Assembly: GCA_958349075.1 (NCBI GenBank)
Contig: CATWBR010000200.1
Coordinates: forward strand, 1-8,055
Direction: 5' to 3'
Origin: an uncultured Clostridium sp.
GTDB lineage: Bacteria; Bacillota; Clostridia; Lachnospirales; Lachnospiraceae
DNA: 8,055 bases
The notes under the pieces are model-generated. The model searched no databases. It was not told the DNA's origin and saw nothing but the letters and a program-made list of their open reading frames with translations. A program made the position numbers and the translations under genes. Of the stretch, positions 1 through 7,801 are shown piece by piece (the first letter of the stretch is position 1; each line of letters opens with the position of its first letter).

Positions 1-1047
1 GAATTTGTAGATGAATATATTATCCCGACCATGAAAGCCGGAGCCGCCTATGAGCATTACCTGCTGGGAACTTCCTTTGCACGTCCAATCATTGCAAAAC
101 GGATTGTGGAGATAGCAAAAAAAGAAGGAGCCGACGCCATCTGTCACGGATGTACGGGAAAAGGCAACGATCAGGTACGTTTTGAACTGGCAATCAAGGC
201 ATTTGCACCTCAGATGGATGTTATCGCGCCGTGGCGTTTCTGGGAACTGAATTCCCGCGAAAAAGAGATTGAATATGCCAAGCAGCATAATATTCCTCTG
301 AAGATTACAAAAGAAACGAATTACTCCAAAGATAAAAACCTGTGGCATCTTTCCCACGAGGGACTGGATCTGGAGGATCCGGCCAACGAGGCTCCAATCA
401 GTAAGCCGGGATTCTTAGAGCTCGGAGTTTCACCGGAGCAGGCGCCGGATACGCCAACTTATGTGGAAATCCACTTTGAAAAAGGCATTCCGACTTCGGT
501 AAACGGTGAAGAGATGGACTGCGAAAAGGTCATCGAAGTCCTGAACAAGCTGGGCGGAGAAAACGGATGCGGTATTCTCGATCTGGTGGAGAACCGTCTG
601 GTAGGAATGAAGAGCCGCGGCGTCTATGAGACTCCAGGCGGAACGATTCTTTATAAGGCACATGAAAAACTGGAAGAAATCACATTAGATAAGGAGACAC
701 AGCACTACAAACAGCAGCTTGCACTGAAATTTGCTGACCTGGTATACAACGGTCAGTGGTACACACCTCTTCGCAAGGCAATGAGCGCTTTTGTCGATTC
801 CACACAGGAGACGGTGACGGGAGATGTAAAGTTAAAGCTCTATAAAGGGAATATTATTCCCGCCTCCGTAACCTCACCATATACGCTCTATTCCGCCGAT
901 ATGGCGACATTTGACGAGGATGACTGCTACAACCAGGCAGATTCCGCCGGATTTATCAATCTTTTCGGACTTCCTATCAAGGTGCGCGCAATGAACGATC
1001 AGGCGCTGGCGGCAAAGACAGGGAACCATTTTCCGGATGTAGAGTAA
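1..1047 (+). CDS. argG: Argininosuccinate synthase, 5' end cut off by window edge
   Basis: The enzyme joins citrulline and aspartate at the cost of ATP to give argininosuccinate, the penultimate step of arginine synthesis, in the cytoplasm. The frame is open from base 1 (first residues EFVDEYIIP) and ends at TAA 1045-1047, giving 348 visible residues. The ATG at 31 is internal, because family members have the EFV-EYI stretch about 60 residues into the protein. The ATP-binding N-terminus with the SGGLDTS loop therefore lies upstream of the window, and the full protein should be about 400-410 residues, normal for the family. The class signature [14 protein letters not shown] is intact near window codons 53-66 and the C-terminal multimerisation region is complete. 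argH follows after 36 bases, so the two last steps of the pathway are co-transcribed. The promoter and any ArgR operator lie outside the window. Identification is very sure; only the start is unknown. Confidence 0.97.
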   Translation, partial: EFVDEYIIPTMKAGAAYEHYLLGTSFARPIIAKRIVEIAKKEGADAICHGCTGKGNDQVRFELAIKAFAPQMDVIAPWRFWELNSREKEIEYAKQHNIPLKITKETNYSKDKNLWHLSHEGLDLEDPANEAPISKPGFLELGVSPEQAPDTPTYVEIHFEKGIPTSVNGEEMDCEKVIEVLNKLGGENGCGILDLVENRLVGMKSRGVYETPGGTILYKAHEKLEEITLDKETQHYKQQLALKFADLVYNGQWYTPLRKAMSAFVDSTQETVTGDVKLKLYKGNIIPASVTSPYTLYSADMATFDEDDCYNQADSAGFINLFGLPIKVRAMNDQALAAKTGNHFPDVE

Positions 1048-1062
1048 ACGAAAAGCGAATCG

Positions 1063-1070
1063 AGGAAGGG
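1063..1070 (+). promoter_or_regulatory. Ribosome binding site of argH
   Basis: AGGAAGGG lies 13 bases before ATG 1084. It is a purine-rich site, somewhat further from the start than optimal. It supports ATG 1084, which also gives the family-typical N-terminus MAKLWAGRF. Confidence 0.6.
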
Positions 1071-1083
1071 AGTCAGACTTACA

Positions 1084-2472
1084 ATGGCAAAGTTATGGGC
1101 AGGGCGTTTCGGTAAAGAGACGGATCTGGAAGTAAATGATTTTAATTCCTCCATCTCCTTTGACTGCCGTCTTTATAAAGAAGACATCACCGGTTCCATG
1201 GCTCATGCGGCCATGCTGGGGAAGCAGGGAATTATTGCGAAAGAGGAATCAGATAAAATAACAGAAGGCTTAAAGGGGATTTTAAAAGACATCGAGGCGG
1301 GGAAAATCCAGTTCACAGCGGAATATGAAGATATCCATATGGCGATGGAACAGATTTTAACGGAGCGGATCGGGGATGCGGGAAAACGTCTCCACACCGC
1401 CCGTTCCCGCAATGACCAGGTGGCGCTCGATATGCGCCTCTATGTAAAAAAAGAGATCGGTGAGATAAAGAAGCTGATTATAAACTTTATGGAAGCGCTC
1501 TGTGACAGTTCCAAAAAGAACCTGGACACGGTGATGCCTGGATACACCCATCTCCAGAGGGCGCAGCCGGTGACATTCGGCCACTATATGATGGCCTACG
1601 CCAATATGATGAAGCGCGATGTCATCCGCCTGGATAATTGCCTGGAAGGGATGGACGATATGCCCCTCGGCTCCGGCGCGCTGGCCTCCACGACTTACCC
1701 GATCGACCGCGATTATGTGCGTGAGCAGTTGGGATTTGCCGGAGTGACGGACAACTCGCTGGATGGAGTCTCCGACCGGGACTACTGTGTGGAGCTTTGT
1801 TCCGCACTTTCCATCCTGATGATGCACCTGTCCAGGTTTTCGGAGGAGATCATTGCATGGTGCTCCTGGGAATTTAAATTCGTGGAGCTGGATGATGCAT
1901 TTTCTACCGGTTCCTCGATTATGCCGCAGAAGAAGAATCCCGATGTCTGCGAACTGGTGAGAGGCAAGACGGGCCGGGTTTACGGTTCACTTATGACGCT
2001 CCTTACGGTGCTAAAGGGAATTCCCCTGGCATATAACAAAGACATGCAGGAAGACAAGGAGGCCGTGTTTGACGCCATCGACACCGTGAAACAGTGTCTG
2101 AGGGTTCTGACTCCGATGTTTGCGACAATGGAACTTTGCAAAGATAATATGAAGAAAGCGGCCCTCCGGGGTTTCATCAATGCCACGGACTGCGCCGATT
2201 ATCTGACCAAGAAGGGAATGCCGTTTCGTGATGCCTATAAGACGGTGGGCAGCCTGGTAGCGGAATGCGTAAAACGGGATCAGTCACTGATGGATTTGAC
2301 CCTGGAAGAATACAGGGCTCATTCGGAACTGTTTGATGAAGATATTTATACGGCTATCGACCTGAAGACTTGTGTGAAAGGCAGAAATGTGACGGGAGGG
2401 CCTTCACCGGAGGAAGTATCGCGCCAGATTGCGGTGATTGAGCGGTTTATCACGGAGCACGAAAACGAGTAG
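1084..2472 (+). CDS. argH: Argininosuccinate lyase
   Basis: This enzyme splits argininosuccinate into arginine and fumarate, the last step of the pathway. It belongs to the fumarase/aspartase superfamily and works as a homotetramer whose active sites are built from three subunits. At 462 residues it is the usual length. Visible motifs are HTARSRNDQ (about residues 104-112), GYTHLQRAQP (153-162, with the conserved Thr155-His156 pair) and the superfamily signature GSSIMPQKKNPD (276-287), whose serines lie on the flexible catalytic loop. The N-terminal WAGRF is also typical. The start at ATG 1084 is backed by a purine-rich site upstream. It sits between argG and argC; the 84-base gap to the argC ATG shows no clear terminator or promoter. 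No frameshift or missing catalytic residue is seen. Confidence 0.98.
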   Translation: MAKLWAGRFGKETDLEVNDFNSSISFDCRLYKEDITGSMAHAAMLGKQGIIAKEESDKITEGLKGILKDIEAGKIQFTAEYEDIHMAMEQILTERIGDAGKRLHTARSRNDQVALDMRLYVKKEIGEIKKLIINFMEALCDSSKKNLDTVMPGYTHLQRAQPVTFGHYMMAYANMMKRDVIRLDNCLEGMDDMPLGSGALASTTYPIDRDYVREQLGFAGVTDNSLDGVSDRDYCVELCSALSILMMHLSRFSEEIIAWCSWEFKFVELDDAFSTGSSIMPQKKNPDVCELVRGKTGRVYGSLMTLLTVLKGIPLAYNKDMQEDKEAVFDAIDTVKQCLRVLTPMFATMELCKDNMKKAALRGFINATDCADYLTKKGMPFRDAYKTVGSLVAECVKRDQSLMDLTLEEYRAHSELFDEDIYTAIDLKTCVKGRNVTGGPSPEEVSRQIAVIERFITEHENE

Positions 2473-2538
2473 GCTGTTTCCTGGCCCGCAGTCACGGAAC
2501 ACCGAACCGTATGATCCGGAGAACAGAATACTGGTGTG

Positions 2539-2546
2539 AGGAAGGA
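2539..2546 (+). promoter_or_regulatory. Ribosome binding site of argC, deciding its start
   Basis: AGGAAGGA lies 10 bases before ATG 2557, good spacing. It falls inside the longer open frame that begins at GTG 2536, and no equally good site precedes that GTG. The site therefore argues for ATG 2557 as the true start. Confidence 0.7.
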
Positions 2547-2556
2547 AGAAATATTT

Positions 2557-3495
2557 ATGTGTAAGCCAAAAGTATATATTGACGGAAAAGAAGGCACAAC
2601 CGGACTTCAGATTTATGACCGTCTTATGGGCCGTGATGATATTGAACTTCTTCTGATAGATGAGGAGAAGCGAAAAGATACGGAGGAGAGAAGGAAGCTG
2701 ATTAACCTGGCGGATATCGTATTCCTGTGCCTGCCGGATGCGGCTGCGGTGCAGGCGGTCGAACTGGCCGACAGTCCGGATACACGCATAATCGACGCCT
2801 CCACGGCCCACAGAACAGCGGCAGGTTGGGCCTATGGTCTGCCGGAGCTTTCACAGGGGCACCGGAAATTGGTGGAAGAGTCAAAAAGGGTTGCAAACCC
2901 GGGCTGCCACGCGACAGGTTTCATCACGGCGGTCTATCCTCTTACGGCAATGGGAATCATCCCGGCCGGTTATCCCCTGACCGCATTTTCACTGACCGGA
3001 TACTCCGGCGGCGGAAAGAAGATGATAGCGGAATATGAATCACCCGAGAAACCGGCGCTTTACGGCACCCCGAGAGTATACGGGCTGAACCTGAAACACA
3101 AACATCTGCCGGAGATGCAGAAAATATGTGAACTGGACTGTCCGCCCGTATTCTGTCCCGTAGTTGATGATTACTATAAGGGAATGGCCGTGACCGTGAT
3201 GCTTCAGAACGGGATGCTGAAAGGGAAGGTGACGGCAAAAGAGATCCATGAGGCGATTTCCGCCCACTATGCGGGGCAGAAGATGATAAAAGTGCATCCC
3301 TTCGGATATGACGGCATGATTGCCGCCGGAACAATGGCGGGTCTGGACGGCCTGGAACTGATTGTAAACGGCCATAATGACCAGACGATCATTACAGCCC
3401 TGTTTGACAACCTGGGAAAGGGAGCTTCGGGGGCTGCCGTACAGAACATGAACCTGATGCTGGGATTTGAGGAGACAAAAGGGCTGAATCTTTAA
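2557..3495 (+). CDS. argC: N-acetyl-gamma-glutamyl-phosphate reductase, type 2
   Basis: The enzyme reduces N-acetylglutamyl phosphate with NADPH to N-acetylglutamate semialdehyde, the step after ArgB. From ATG 2557 it has 312 residues. The N-terminal nucleotide-binding motif reads KVYIDGKEGTTGLQI (about residues 5-19), the form found in the shorter type 2 ArgC family, and not the GYTGAEL form of the longer type 1 enzymes of Bacillus and E. coli. The catalytic cysteine is Cys117 in ANPGCHATG (113-121), followed by the LTGYSGGGKKM loop. The open frame extends upstream to GTG 2536, but that extension encodes the purine-rich ribosome binding site, so ATG 2557 is preferred. argJ follows after 47 bases. 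The reading frame is intact. The reductase call is very sure; type 2 assignment rests on recognised motifs and length. Confidence 0.95.
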   Translation: MCKPKVYIDGKEGTTGLQIYDRLMGRDDIELLLIDEEKRKDTEERRKLINLADIVFLCLPDAAAVQAVELADSPDTRIIDASTAHRTAAGWAYGLPELSQGHRKLVEESKRVANPGCHATGFITAVYPLTAMGIIPAGYPLTAFSLTGYSGGGKKMIAEYESPEKPALYGTPRVYGLNLKHKHLPEMQKICELDCPPVFCPVVDDYYKGMAVTVMLQNGMLKGKVTAKEIHEAISAHYAGQKMIKVHPFGYDGMIAAGTMAGLDGLELIVNGHNDQTIITALFDNLGKGASGAAVQNMNLMLGFEETKGLNL

Positions 3496-3526
3496 TGCCC
3501 GGCTTGGTAAACTTTTTAGTTTTATG

Positions 3527-3532
3527 AGGAGG
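3527..3532 (+). promoter_or_regulatory. Ribosome binding site of argJ
   Basis: A perfect AGGAGG core lies 10 bases before ATG 3543, fixing that start. It follows a short AT-rich stretch in the argC-argJ gap. Confidence 0.8.
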
Positions 3533-3542
3533 AGCTTAGAAT

Positions 3543-4751
3543 ATGAAAATCATAGATGGCGGCGTTTGTGCGGCAAAGGGATTTAAAGCGGGAGCAATGC
3601 GCTGCGGAATCAGAAAATCCCAGACAAAGAAGGACCTGGCGATGATTCTTTCCGACTGTGAATGCAGCGCCGCGGCAGTATATACGACAAACCGTGTCAA
3701 AGCGGCCCCGATTCTCCTGACGATGGAGCATCTGTCCAATGGAAAGGCCAGGGCGGTGATTGTCAATTCGGGCAATGCCAATGCCTGTGCACCGTTCGGA
3801 ATCGAGAATGCCAGGAGAGAAGCTATGGCTGCGGCCAGAGCGCTTGACGTCCCGCTGGAGGATGTAATTGTGGCTTCCACCGGCGTAATCGGCCAGACCC
3901 TGAACGTGGAATGCATAGAAGAGAATGCCGGAAATATGGAAATGAAATATGATAATTCCCTGGTTGCCGCAGAGGCAATTATGACGACGGACACAAAGGT
4001 AAAAACCATTGCAGTAGAATTTGAGTTAGAGGGAACAACCTGTCATATTGGCGGAATCTGCAAGGGTTCCGGCATGATCCACCCGAATATGGGAACCATG
4101 CTGTCCTTCATTACAACCGACTGTGCCATTTCACCGGAGATGATACAGAAGGCCTTGAAGGCGGATGTAAAAAAGACATTTAACCGCGTCACGGTTGACG
4201 GAGATACCTCTACCAACGATATGTGCACCGTTCTGGCAAACGGAATGGCGGGCAATGAAACAATTACGGAGGAAGGTGCGAACTTCGACGCATTCTGTGA
4301 GGCCCTCCATGCGGTGACGGAAGACCTGGCCCGCAAGATCGCGGGCGACGGAGAGGGCGCCAGCAAACTGATGACCTGTACCGTCGATGGGGCGGCGGAT
4401 GAAGAAACAGCGGAACTGCTCAGCAAATCCATCTGTTCTTCTTCACTGGTGAAGGCTGCAATGTTCGGTTCCGACGCCAACTGGGGCCGTGTGCTCTGCG
4501 CCATGGGGTATTCGGGCGCTCCGTTTAACACGGAAGAGGTGACGGTGGAATTTGCCTCTAAAGCGGGAAGCATAGCCGTCTGTGAAAAGGGCAGGGGGCT
4601 GGATTTCAGCGAAGAACTGGCAAAGAAGATACTGAGTGAAGAGGAAGTGGAAATTAATGTGACGCTTAAGGAAGGCGAAGGCAAAGTGACATGCTGGGGC
4701 TGCGACCTGACTTATGACTATGTGAAAATAAACGGAGACTATCGGACATGA
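3543..4751 (+). CDS. argJ: Ornithine acetyltransferase (ArgJ)
   Basis: ArgJ transfers the acetyl group from N-acetylornithine to glutamate, giving ornithine and regenerating N-acetylglutamate, which makes the pathway cyclic. Some ArgJ proteins also make N-acetylglutamate from acetyl-CoA; the sequence alone does not settle which type this is. It has 402 residues, the normal length. The family's precursor cuts itself before a conserved threonine that becomes the nucleophile. Here the site is KGSGMIHPNMGTMLSF, with Gly184-Thr185, giving predicted chains of 1-184 and 185-402. Thr113-Gly114 in ASTGVIG fits the oxyanion-hole pair of the family. The C-terminus INGDYRT is typical. Many homologues have Ala before the catalytic Thr, so Gly184 is a mild variation. 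Its TGA stop overlaps the argB start in ATGA, suggesting coupled translation. Absence of argE and argA in the window agrees with a cyclic route. Confidence 0.97.
   Translation: MKIIDGGVCAAKGFKAGAMRCGIRKSQTKKDLAMILSDCECSAAAVYTTNRVKAAPILLTMEHLSNGKARAVIVNSGNANACAPFGIENARREAMAAARALDVPLEDVIVASTGVIGQTLNVECIEENAGNMEMKYDNSLVAAEAIMTTDTKVKTIAVEFELEGTTCHIGGICKGSGMIHPNMGTMLSFITTDCAISPEMIQKALKADVKKTFNRVTVDGDTSTNDMCTVLANGMAGNETITEEGANFDAFCEALHAVTEDLARKIAGDGEGASKLMTCTVDGAADEETAELLSKSICSSSLVKAAMFGSDANWGRVLCAMGYSGAPFNTEEVTVEFASKAGSIAVCEKGRGLDFSEELAKKILSEEEVEINVTLKEGEGKVTCWGCDLTYDYVKINGDYRT
4734..4737 (+). promoter_or_regulatory. Weak ribosome binding site of argB within argJ
   Basis: Only GGAG is present, 10 bases before ATG 4748 and inside the last codons of argJ. 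The core is weak compared with other genes in the cluster. Together with the ATGA overlap at 4748-4751, it suggests argB relies on ribosomes finishing argJ. A second ATG at 4751 is directly adjacent and is also possible. Confidence 0.5.
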
Positions 4752-5617
4752 TGAATTTAACCCCTGAAACAAGAGCCGGAATCCTGGTAGAGGCGCTGCC
4801 GTATATCCAGGAATACGCCGGCCGGATCATTGTGGTAAAATACGGCGGCAATGCAATGGTAAGTGAAGAGCTGAAAGAGGCGGTGATCCAGGATATCGTC
4901 CTTTTAAACCTGGTGGGAATCAAGGTGGTTCTCGTACACGGAGGAGGACCGGAGATATCCGATATGCTGGGAAAAATCGGCAAAGCGTCTAAATTTGTCA
5001 AAGGCCTCCGCTATACGGACGAAGAGACGATGGATATTGTCCAGATGATCCTCTGCGGCAAGGTCAATAAAAACCTTGTTTCCCTGCTTGAAAAAGCGGG
5101 CGGCAAAGGAGTAGGCCTCGGAGGCATGGACGGCGGCCTCTTCAAGGCAGTGCGTTTACAGGATCCCGACGGCACGGATTACGGATATGTCGGTGAGATA
5201 ACCGAGGTAAATGAGAAACTGGTTCTTGATATGCTGTCGGAAGGATATATCCCCGTTGTCTCATCTGTGGCAGCAGGAGTTGACGAGGAGACTAATTACA
5301 ATATCAACGCGGACACGGCGGCGGAGAAGCTGGCCGTGGCACTTAAGGCCAAGAAACTGATTCTTTTGACCGATGTGAGAGGACTGATGACGGAGCCGGG
5401 GAATGACAGTACTCTGATTCCAAAACTCAAGGTGTCGGAGGTTCCGGCTCTCGTTAAATCAGGTATTATATCGGGAGGAATGATCCCCAAGGTGGACTGC
5501 TGCGTTGAGGCGGTGCGCCAGGGAGTTGAGAGAGCCAATATCCAGGACGGACGTGTCCCGCACTCAATTCTCATCGAGCTGCTCAGCAAGGACGGTGTGG
5601 GAACCATGTTCTCTTAG
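4748..5617 (+). CDS. argB: N-acetylglutamate kinase, probably arginine-inhibited type
   Basis: The enzyme phosphorylates N-acetylglutamate with ATP, usually the controlled step in organisms with the cyclic pathway. It is an amino acid kinase family protein of 289 residues. Visible motifs are VVKYGGNAM with Lys31, LVHGGGPEI (62-70, the glycine-rich substrate loop), GLGGMDGG, NINADTAAEKL (185-195, with Asp189) and GGMIPK with Lys248. Lys31, Asp189 and Lys248 match the catalytic residues of the family. About 25 residues precede the first strand (ending EALPYIQEYAGR). This N-terminal helix is absent from the short E. coli enzyme and present in hexameric, arginine-inhibited kinases such as those of Thermotoga and Pseudomonas. 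The C-terminal DGVGTMF also fits that class. Feedback inhibition is inferred, not shown. The start overlaps the argJ stop; 80 bases separate it from argD. Confidence 0.97.
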   Translation: MMNLTPETRAGILVEALPYIQEYAGRIIVVKYGGNAMVSEELKEAVIQDIVLLNLVGIKVVLVHGGGPEISDMLGKIGKASKFVKGLRYTDEETMDIVQMILCGKVNKNLVSLLEKAGGKGVGLGGMDGGLFKAVRLQDPDGTDYGYVGEITEVNEKLVLDMLSEGYIPVVSSVAAGVDEETNYNINADTAAEKLAVALKAKKLILLTDVRGLMTEPGNDSTLIPKLKVSEVPALVKSGIISGGMIPKVDCCVEAVRQGVERANIQDGRVPHSILIELLSKDGVGTMFS

Positions 5618-5680
5618 AGCGTGCAGATGGCGGGAATGATTTTCAGACACACTCTGGGATGATGGAGGCATGAAAAAGGC

Positions 5681-5687
5681 AGGAGGA
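5681..5687 (+). promoter_or_regulatory. Ribosome binding site of argD
   Basis: AGGAGGA ends 10 bases before ATG 5698. This is a strong site that fixes the argD start despite another ATG at 5670 in a different frame. Confidence 0.8.
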
Positions 5688-5697
5688 AGAACAGATT

Positions 5698-6882
5698 ATG
5701 ACATATCAGGAACTAAAAGACGAGGAACAGCTCTATTTAATGCATACATACGGACGTTTTCCGGTTGCTCTTGACCACGGAAAAGGGGCTACTCTCTGGG
5801 ATATCGAAGGAAAAAAATACATAGACCTGACATCCGGGATCGGCGTCAACAGCCTGGGCCATGACAACGGGGCGCTTGTGGATGCATTAAATGCCCAGGC
5901 GCACAAGCTGATGCATGCCTCCAACCTTTATCTGACGGAACCGATGGTGCAGGTGGCGAAAGAACTTGTTACTTCCTGCGAAATGGGAAAAATATTTTTT
6001 TCCAACTCCGGTGCGGAGGCCAACGAAGGAATGATCAAACTTGCCAGGAAATATTCCTTTGACAAATATGGAGAGGGAAGAAACAAGATTATTACACTCA
6101 AACAGTCCTTCCATGGGCGCACCGTGACAACGCTTAAGGCAACCGGACAGGAAAAATTCCATCAGTATTTCTTCCCGTTTACCGAAGGGTTTGATTACGC
6201 TGCGGCCAATGATATAGAAGATTTAAAATCAAAGATCGATGAATCCGTTTGTGCCGTTATGATGGAGATGATTCAGGGAGAAGGCGGAGTTCTGCCTCTG
6301 GATCGGGAATATGTGCAACAGGCGTCCGCCGTCTGCAGGGAAAAAGATATTCTCTTCTTAATCGATGAGGTGCAGACCGGGATTGGCCGTACCGGCAGCC
6401 TGTTCTGTTATGAGCAGTACGGGATAAAACCGGATGCGGTGAGCATGGCAAAAGGACTCGGCGGCGGCGTGCCGGTCGGCGCGGTTATGGCGTCGGGGAA
6501 ATGCGCGGACGTACTGGGGGCAGGCACCCACGGAACAACATTCGGCGGCAATCCTTTCTGCTGCACGGCGGCGCAGACCGTACTTTCCATTATAAATAAA
6601 CCGGAATTTTTGAAAGAAGTACAGGAAAAGGGCGAATATCTGAAAAAATCCATCCAGTCACTCGGTTCGGATAAAGTGAAGACGGTCAGAGGAATGGGGC
6701 TGATGCTCGGAATCGTTGTGGATAAGGAGATACGCGCTTCTCTGGTCAATCAATTACTTGAAAAGGGCGTGCTGGTGCTTACGGCCGGCGAGGAGGCAAT
6801 CCGCCTTCTTCCGCCTCTCGTTATCAGTTACGAGGAGATGGACAGCGCAGTTGCAGTTATGAAGGAGGTATTCGGAGCATGA
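5698..6882 (+). CDS. argD: Acetylornithine aminotransferase
   Basis: This pyridoxal phosphate enzyme transfers an amino group from glutamate to N-acetylglutamate semialdehyde, giving N-acetylornithine. It is a class III (fold type I) aminotransferase of 394 residues, the usual length. Visible motifs are SGIGVNSLGH near the N-terminus, SNSGAEANEGMIKLAR (from residue 102, the cofactor phosphate-binding region), DEVQTGIGRTG (Asp223, which pairs with the cofactor ring nitrogen) and MAKGLGGGVPVGA with the Schiff-base lysine Lys252. THGTTFGGNPF is a further family motif. Relatives include ornithine and succinylornithine aminotransferases, but position between argB and argF makes the acetylornithine role nearly certain. 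The stop codon overlaps the argF start in ATGA, and the last codons carry the argF ribosome binding site. Confidence 0.97.
   Translation: MTYQELKDEEQLYLMHTYGRFPVALDHGKGATLWDIEGKKYIDLTSGIGVNSLGHDNGALVDALNAQAHKLMHASNLYLTEPMVQVAKELVTSCEMGKIFFSNSGAEANEGMIKLARKYSFDKYGEGRNKIITLKQSFHGRTVTTLKATGQEKFHQYFFPFTEGFDYAAANDIEDLKSKIDESVCAVMMEMIQGEGGVLPLDREYVQQASAVCREKDILFLIDEVQTGIGRTGSLFCYEQYGIKPDAVSMAKGLGGGVPVGAVMASGKCADVLGAGTHGTTFGGNPFCCTAAQTVLSIINKPEFLKEVQEKGEYLKKSIQSLGSDKVKTVRGMGLMLGIVVDKEIRASLVNQLLEKGVLVLTAGEEAIRLLPPLVISYEEMDSAVAVMKEVFGA
6862..6869 (+). promoter_or_regulatory. Perfect argF ribosome binding site embedded in argD
   Basis: AAGGAGGT is a full match to the anti-Shine-Dalgarno sequence, 9 bases before ATG 6879. 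It also encodes part of the argD C-terminus (MKEVFGA). Combined with the ATGA overlap at 6879-6882, it allows both coupled and independent loading of ribosomes on argF. Confidence 0.85.
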
Positions 6883-7784
6883 ACCATTTATTAAAAATGC
6901 TGGACTTACAGCCGGAGGAAATCACTTCCATTCTGGACCTGGCGGATCAGCTCAAATATGAAAGAAAACATAATATCACCCACCGTCTTCTGGAGGGAAA
7001 ATCCATTGGTCTGATTTTCCAGAAATCCTCCACAAGAACCAGGGTTTCTTTTGAAACAGGAATTTTCCAGCTCGGCGGCCAGGCCCTGTTCTTATCTTCC
7101 AGGGATCTGCAGATTGGCCGTGGAGAACCGGTTCAGGACACGGCCCGCGTCCTGTCCAGATATCTGGACGGAATTATGATCCGCACCTATGAACAGAAAG
7201 AGGTGGAGGATCTTGCAAGATACGGTTCCATCCCGATCATCAACGGCCTGACCGATTTCTGCCATCCCTGCCAGGTTCTGGCCGATCTGATGACCATCCG
7301 TGAAAAGTACGGCGTTCTGGAAGGATTGAAACTCTGCTATATCGGCGACGGCAATAATATGGCCAATTCCCTGATCGTGGGAGGGCTCAAGATGAAGATG
7401 AACGTTTCCATCGCAACGCCGGAAGGTTACAGACCGGATAAGCAGGTTCTGGACTTTGCAAACGGCTGCGGTGAAGCATTTACGTTGACCGACAATCCGG
7501 TGAAGGCCGTGGAAAACGCCGATATTGTGATTACGGACACCTGGGCATCAATGGGCCAGGAGGAAGAAAAGGAAGTGCGAATGAAGGCCTTCCAGGGATA
7601 TCAGCTAAACGACAAACTGATGGCAGCCGCAAAACCGGGAGCCATGGTCCAGCACTGTCTGCCTGCTTACCGCGGCCAGGAGATAACGGATAAGATGTTT
7701 GAGGAACATGCGGATGAAATCTTTGAGGAGGCCGAAAACCGGCTGCATGCGCAGAAGGCGGTTATGGTTACGCTGATGAAATAA
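6879..7784 (+). CDS. argF: Ornithine carbamoyltransferase
   Basis: The enzyme condenses ornithine with carbamoyl phosphate to give citrulline, which feeds ArgG. It has 301 residues, slightly short for the family but complete. The carbamoyl-phosphate site is SSTRTR (Ser51-Thr52-Arg53-Thr54-Arg55), followed by HPCQVLADL (129-137). The ornithine-binding side shows DTWASMGQEEE (Asp220, with the SMG loop 224-226) and HCLPAYRGQE (259-268, Cys260). The SMG loop and HCLPA motif favour ornithine as substrate, as against aspartate or putrescine. Context supports the biosynthetic ArgF over a catabolic ArcB. It is the last gene of the cluster, its start overlaps the argD stop, and a hairpin lies just beyond its stop. 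carA and carB are not beside it, unlike in the Bacillus subtilis arg operon. Confidence 0.97.
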   Translation: MNHLLKMLDLQPEEITSILDLADQLKYERKHNITHRLLEGKSIGLIFQKSSTRTRVSFETGIFQLGGQALFLSSRDLQIGRGEPVQDTARVLSRYLDGIMIRTYEQKEVEDLARYGSIPIINGLTDFCHPCQVLADLMTIREKYGVLEGLKLCYIGDGNNMANSLIVGGLKMKMNVSIATPEGYRPDKQVLDFANGCGEAFTLTDNPVKAVENADIVITDTWASMGQEEEKEVRMKAFQGYQLNDKLMAAAKPGAMVQHCLPAYRGQEITDKMFEEHADEIFEEAENRLHAQKAVMVTLMK

Positions 7785-7801
7785 GGAATTTGTTTAATAG
7801 A

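Noticed and set aside
31..33. ATG as the start of argG
   Set aside because: The frame is open to base 1 and the residues before this ATG match the conserved internal part of argininosuccinate synthase, so it is an internal methionine.
1357..1827. Long - strand open frame opposite argH (and similar ones opposite argC, argJ and argB)
   Set aside because: These lie wholly within well-supported genes, show no recognisable domain, and are expected by chance opposite codon-biased genes.
2510..2515. TATGAT resembling a -10 promoter element in the argH-argC gap
   Set aside because: No recognisable -35 element lies 16-18 bases upstream and there is no extended -10 TG, so a promoter for argC is not supported.
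3509..3522. Small hairpin AAACT/AGTTT in the argC-argJ gap
   Set aside because: The stem is only five mostly A-T pairs with a four-base loop; it is too weak to call a terminator or regulator.
5670..5774. Possible 34-codon reading frame starting at ATG 5670 across the argD start
   Set aside because: Its GGAGG is only one base from the ATG, it overlaps argD in another frame, and its product shows no recognisable features.
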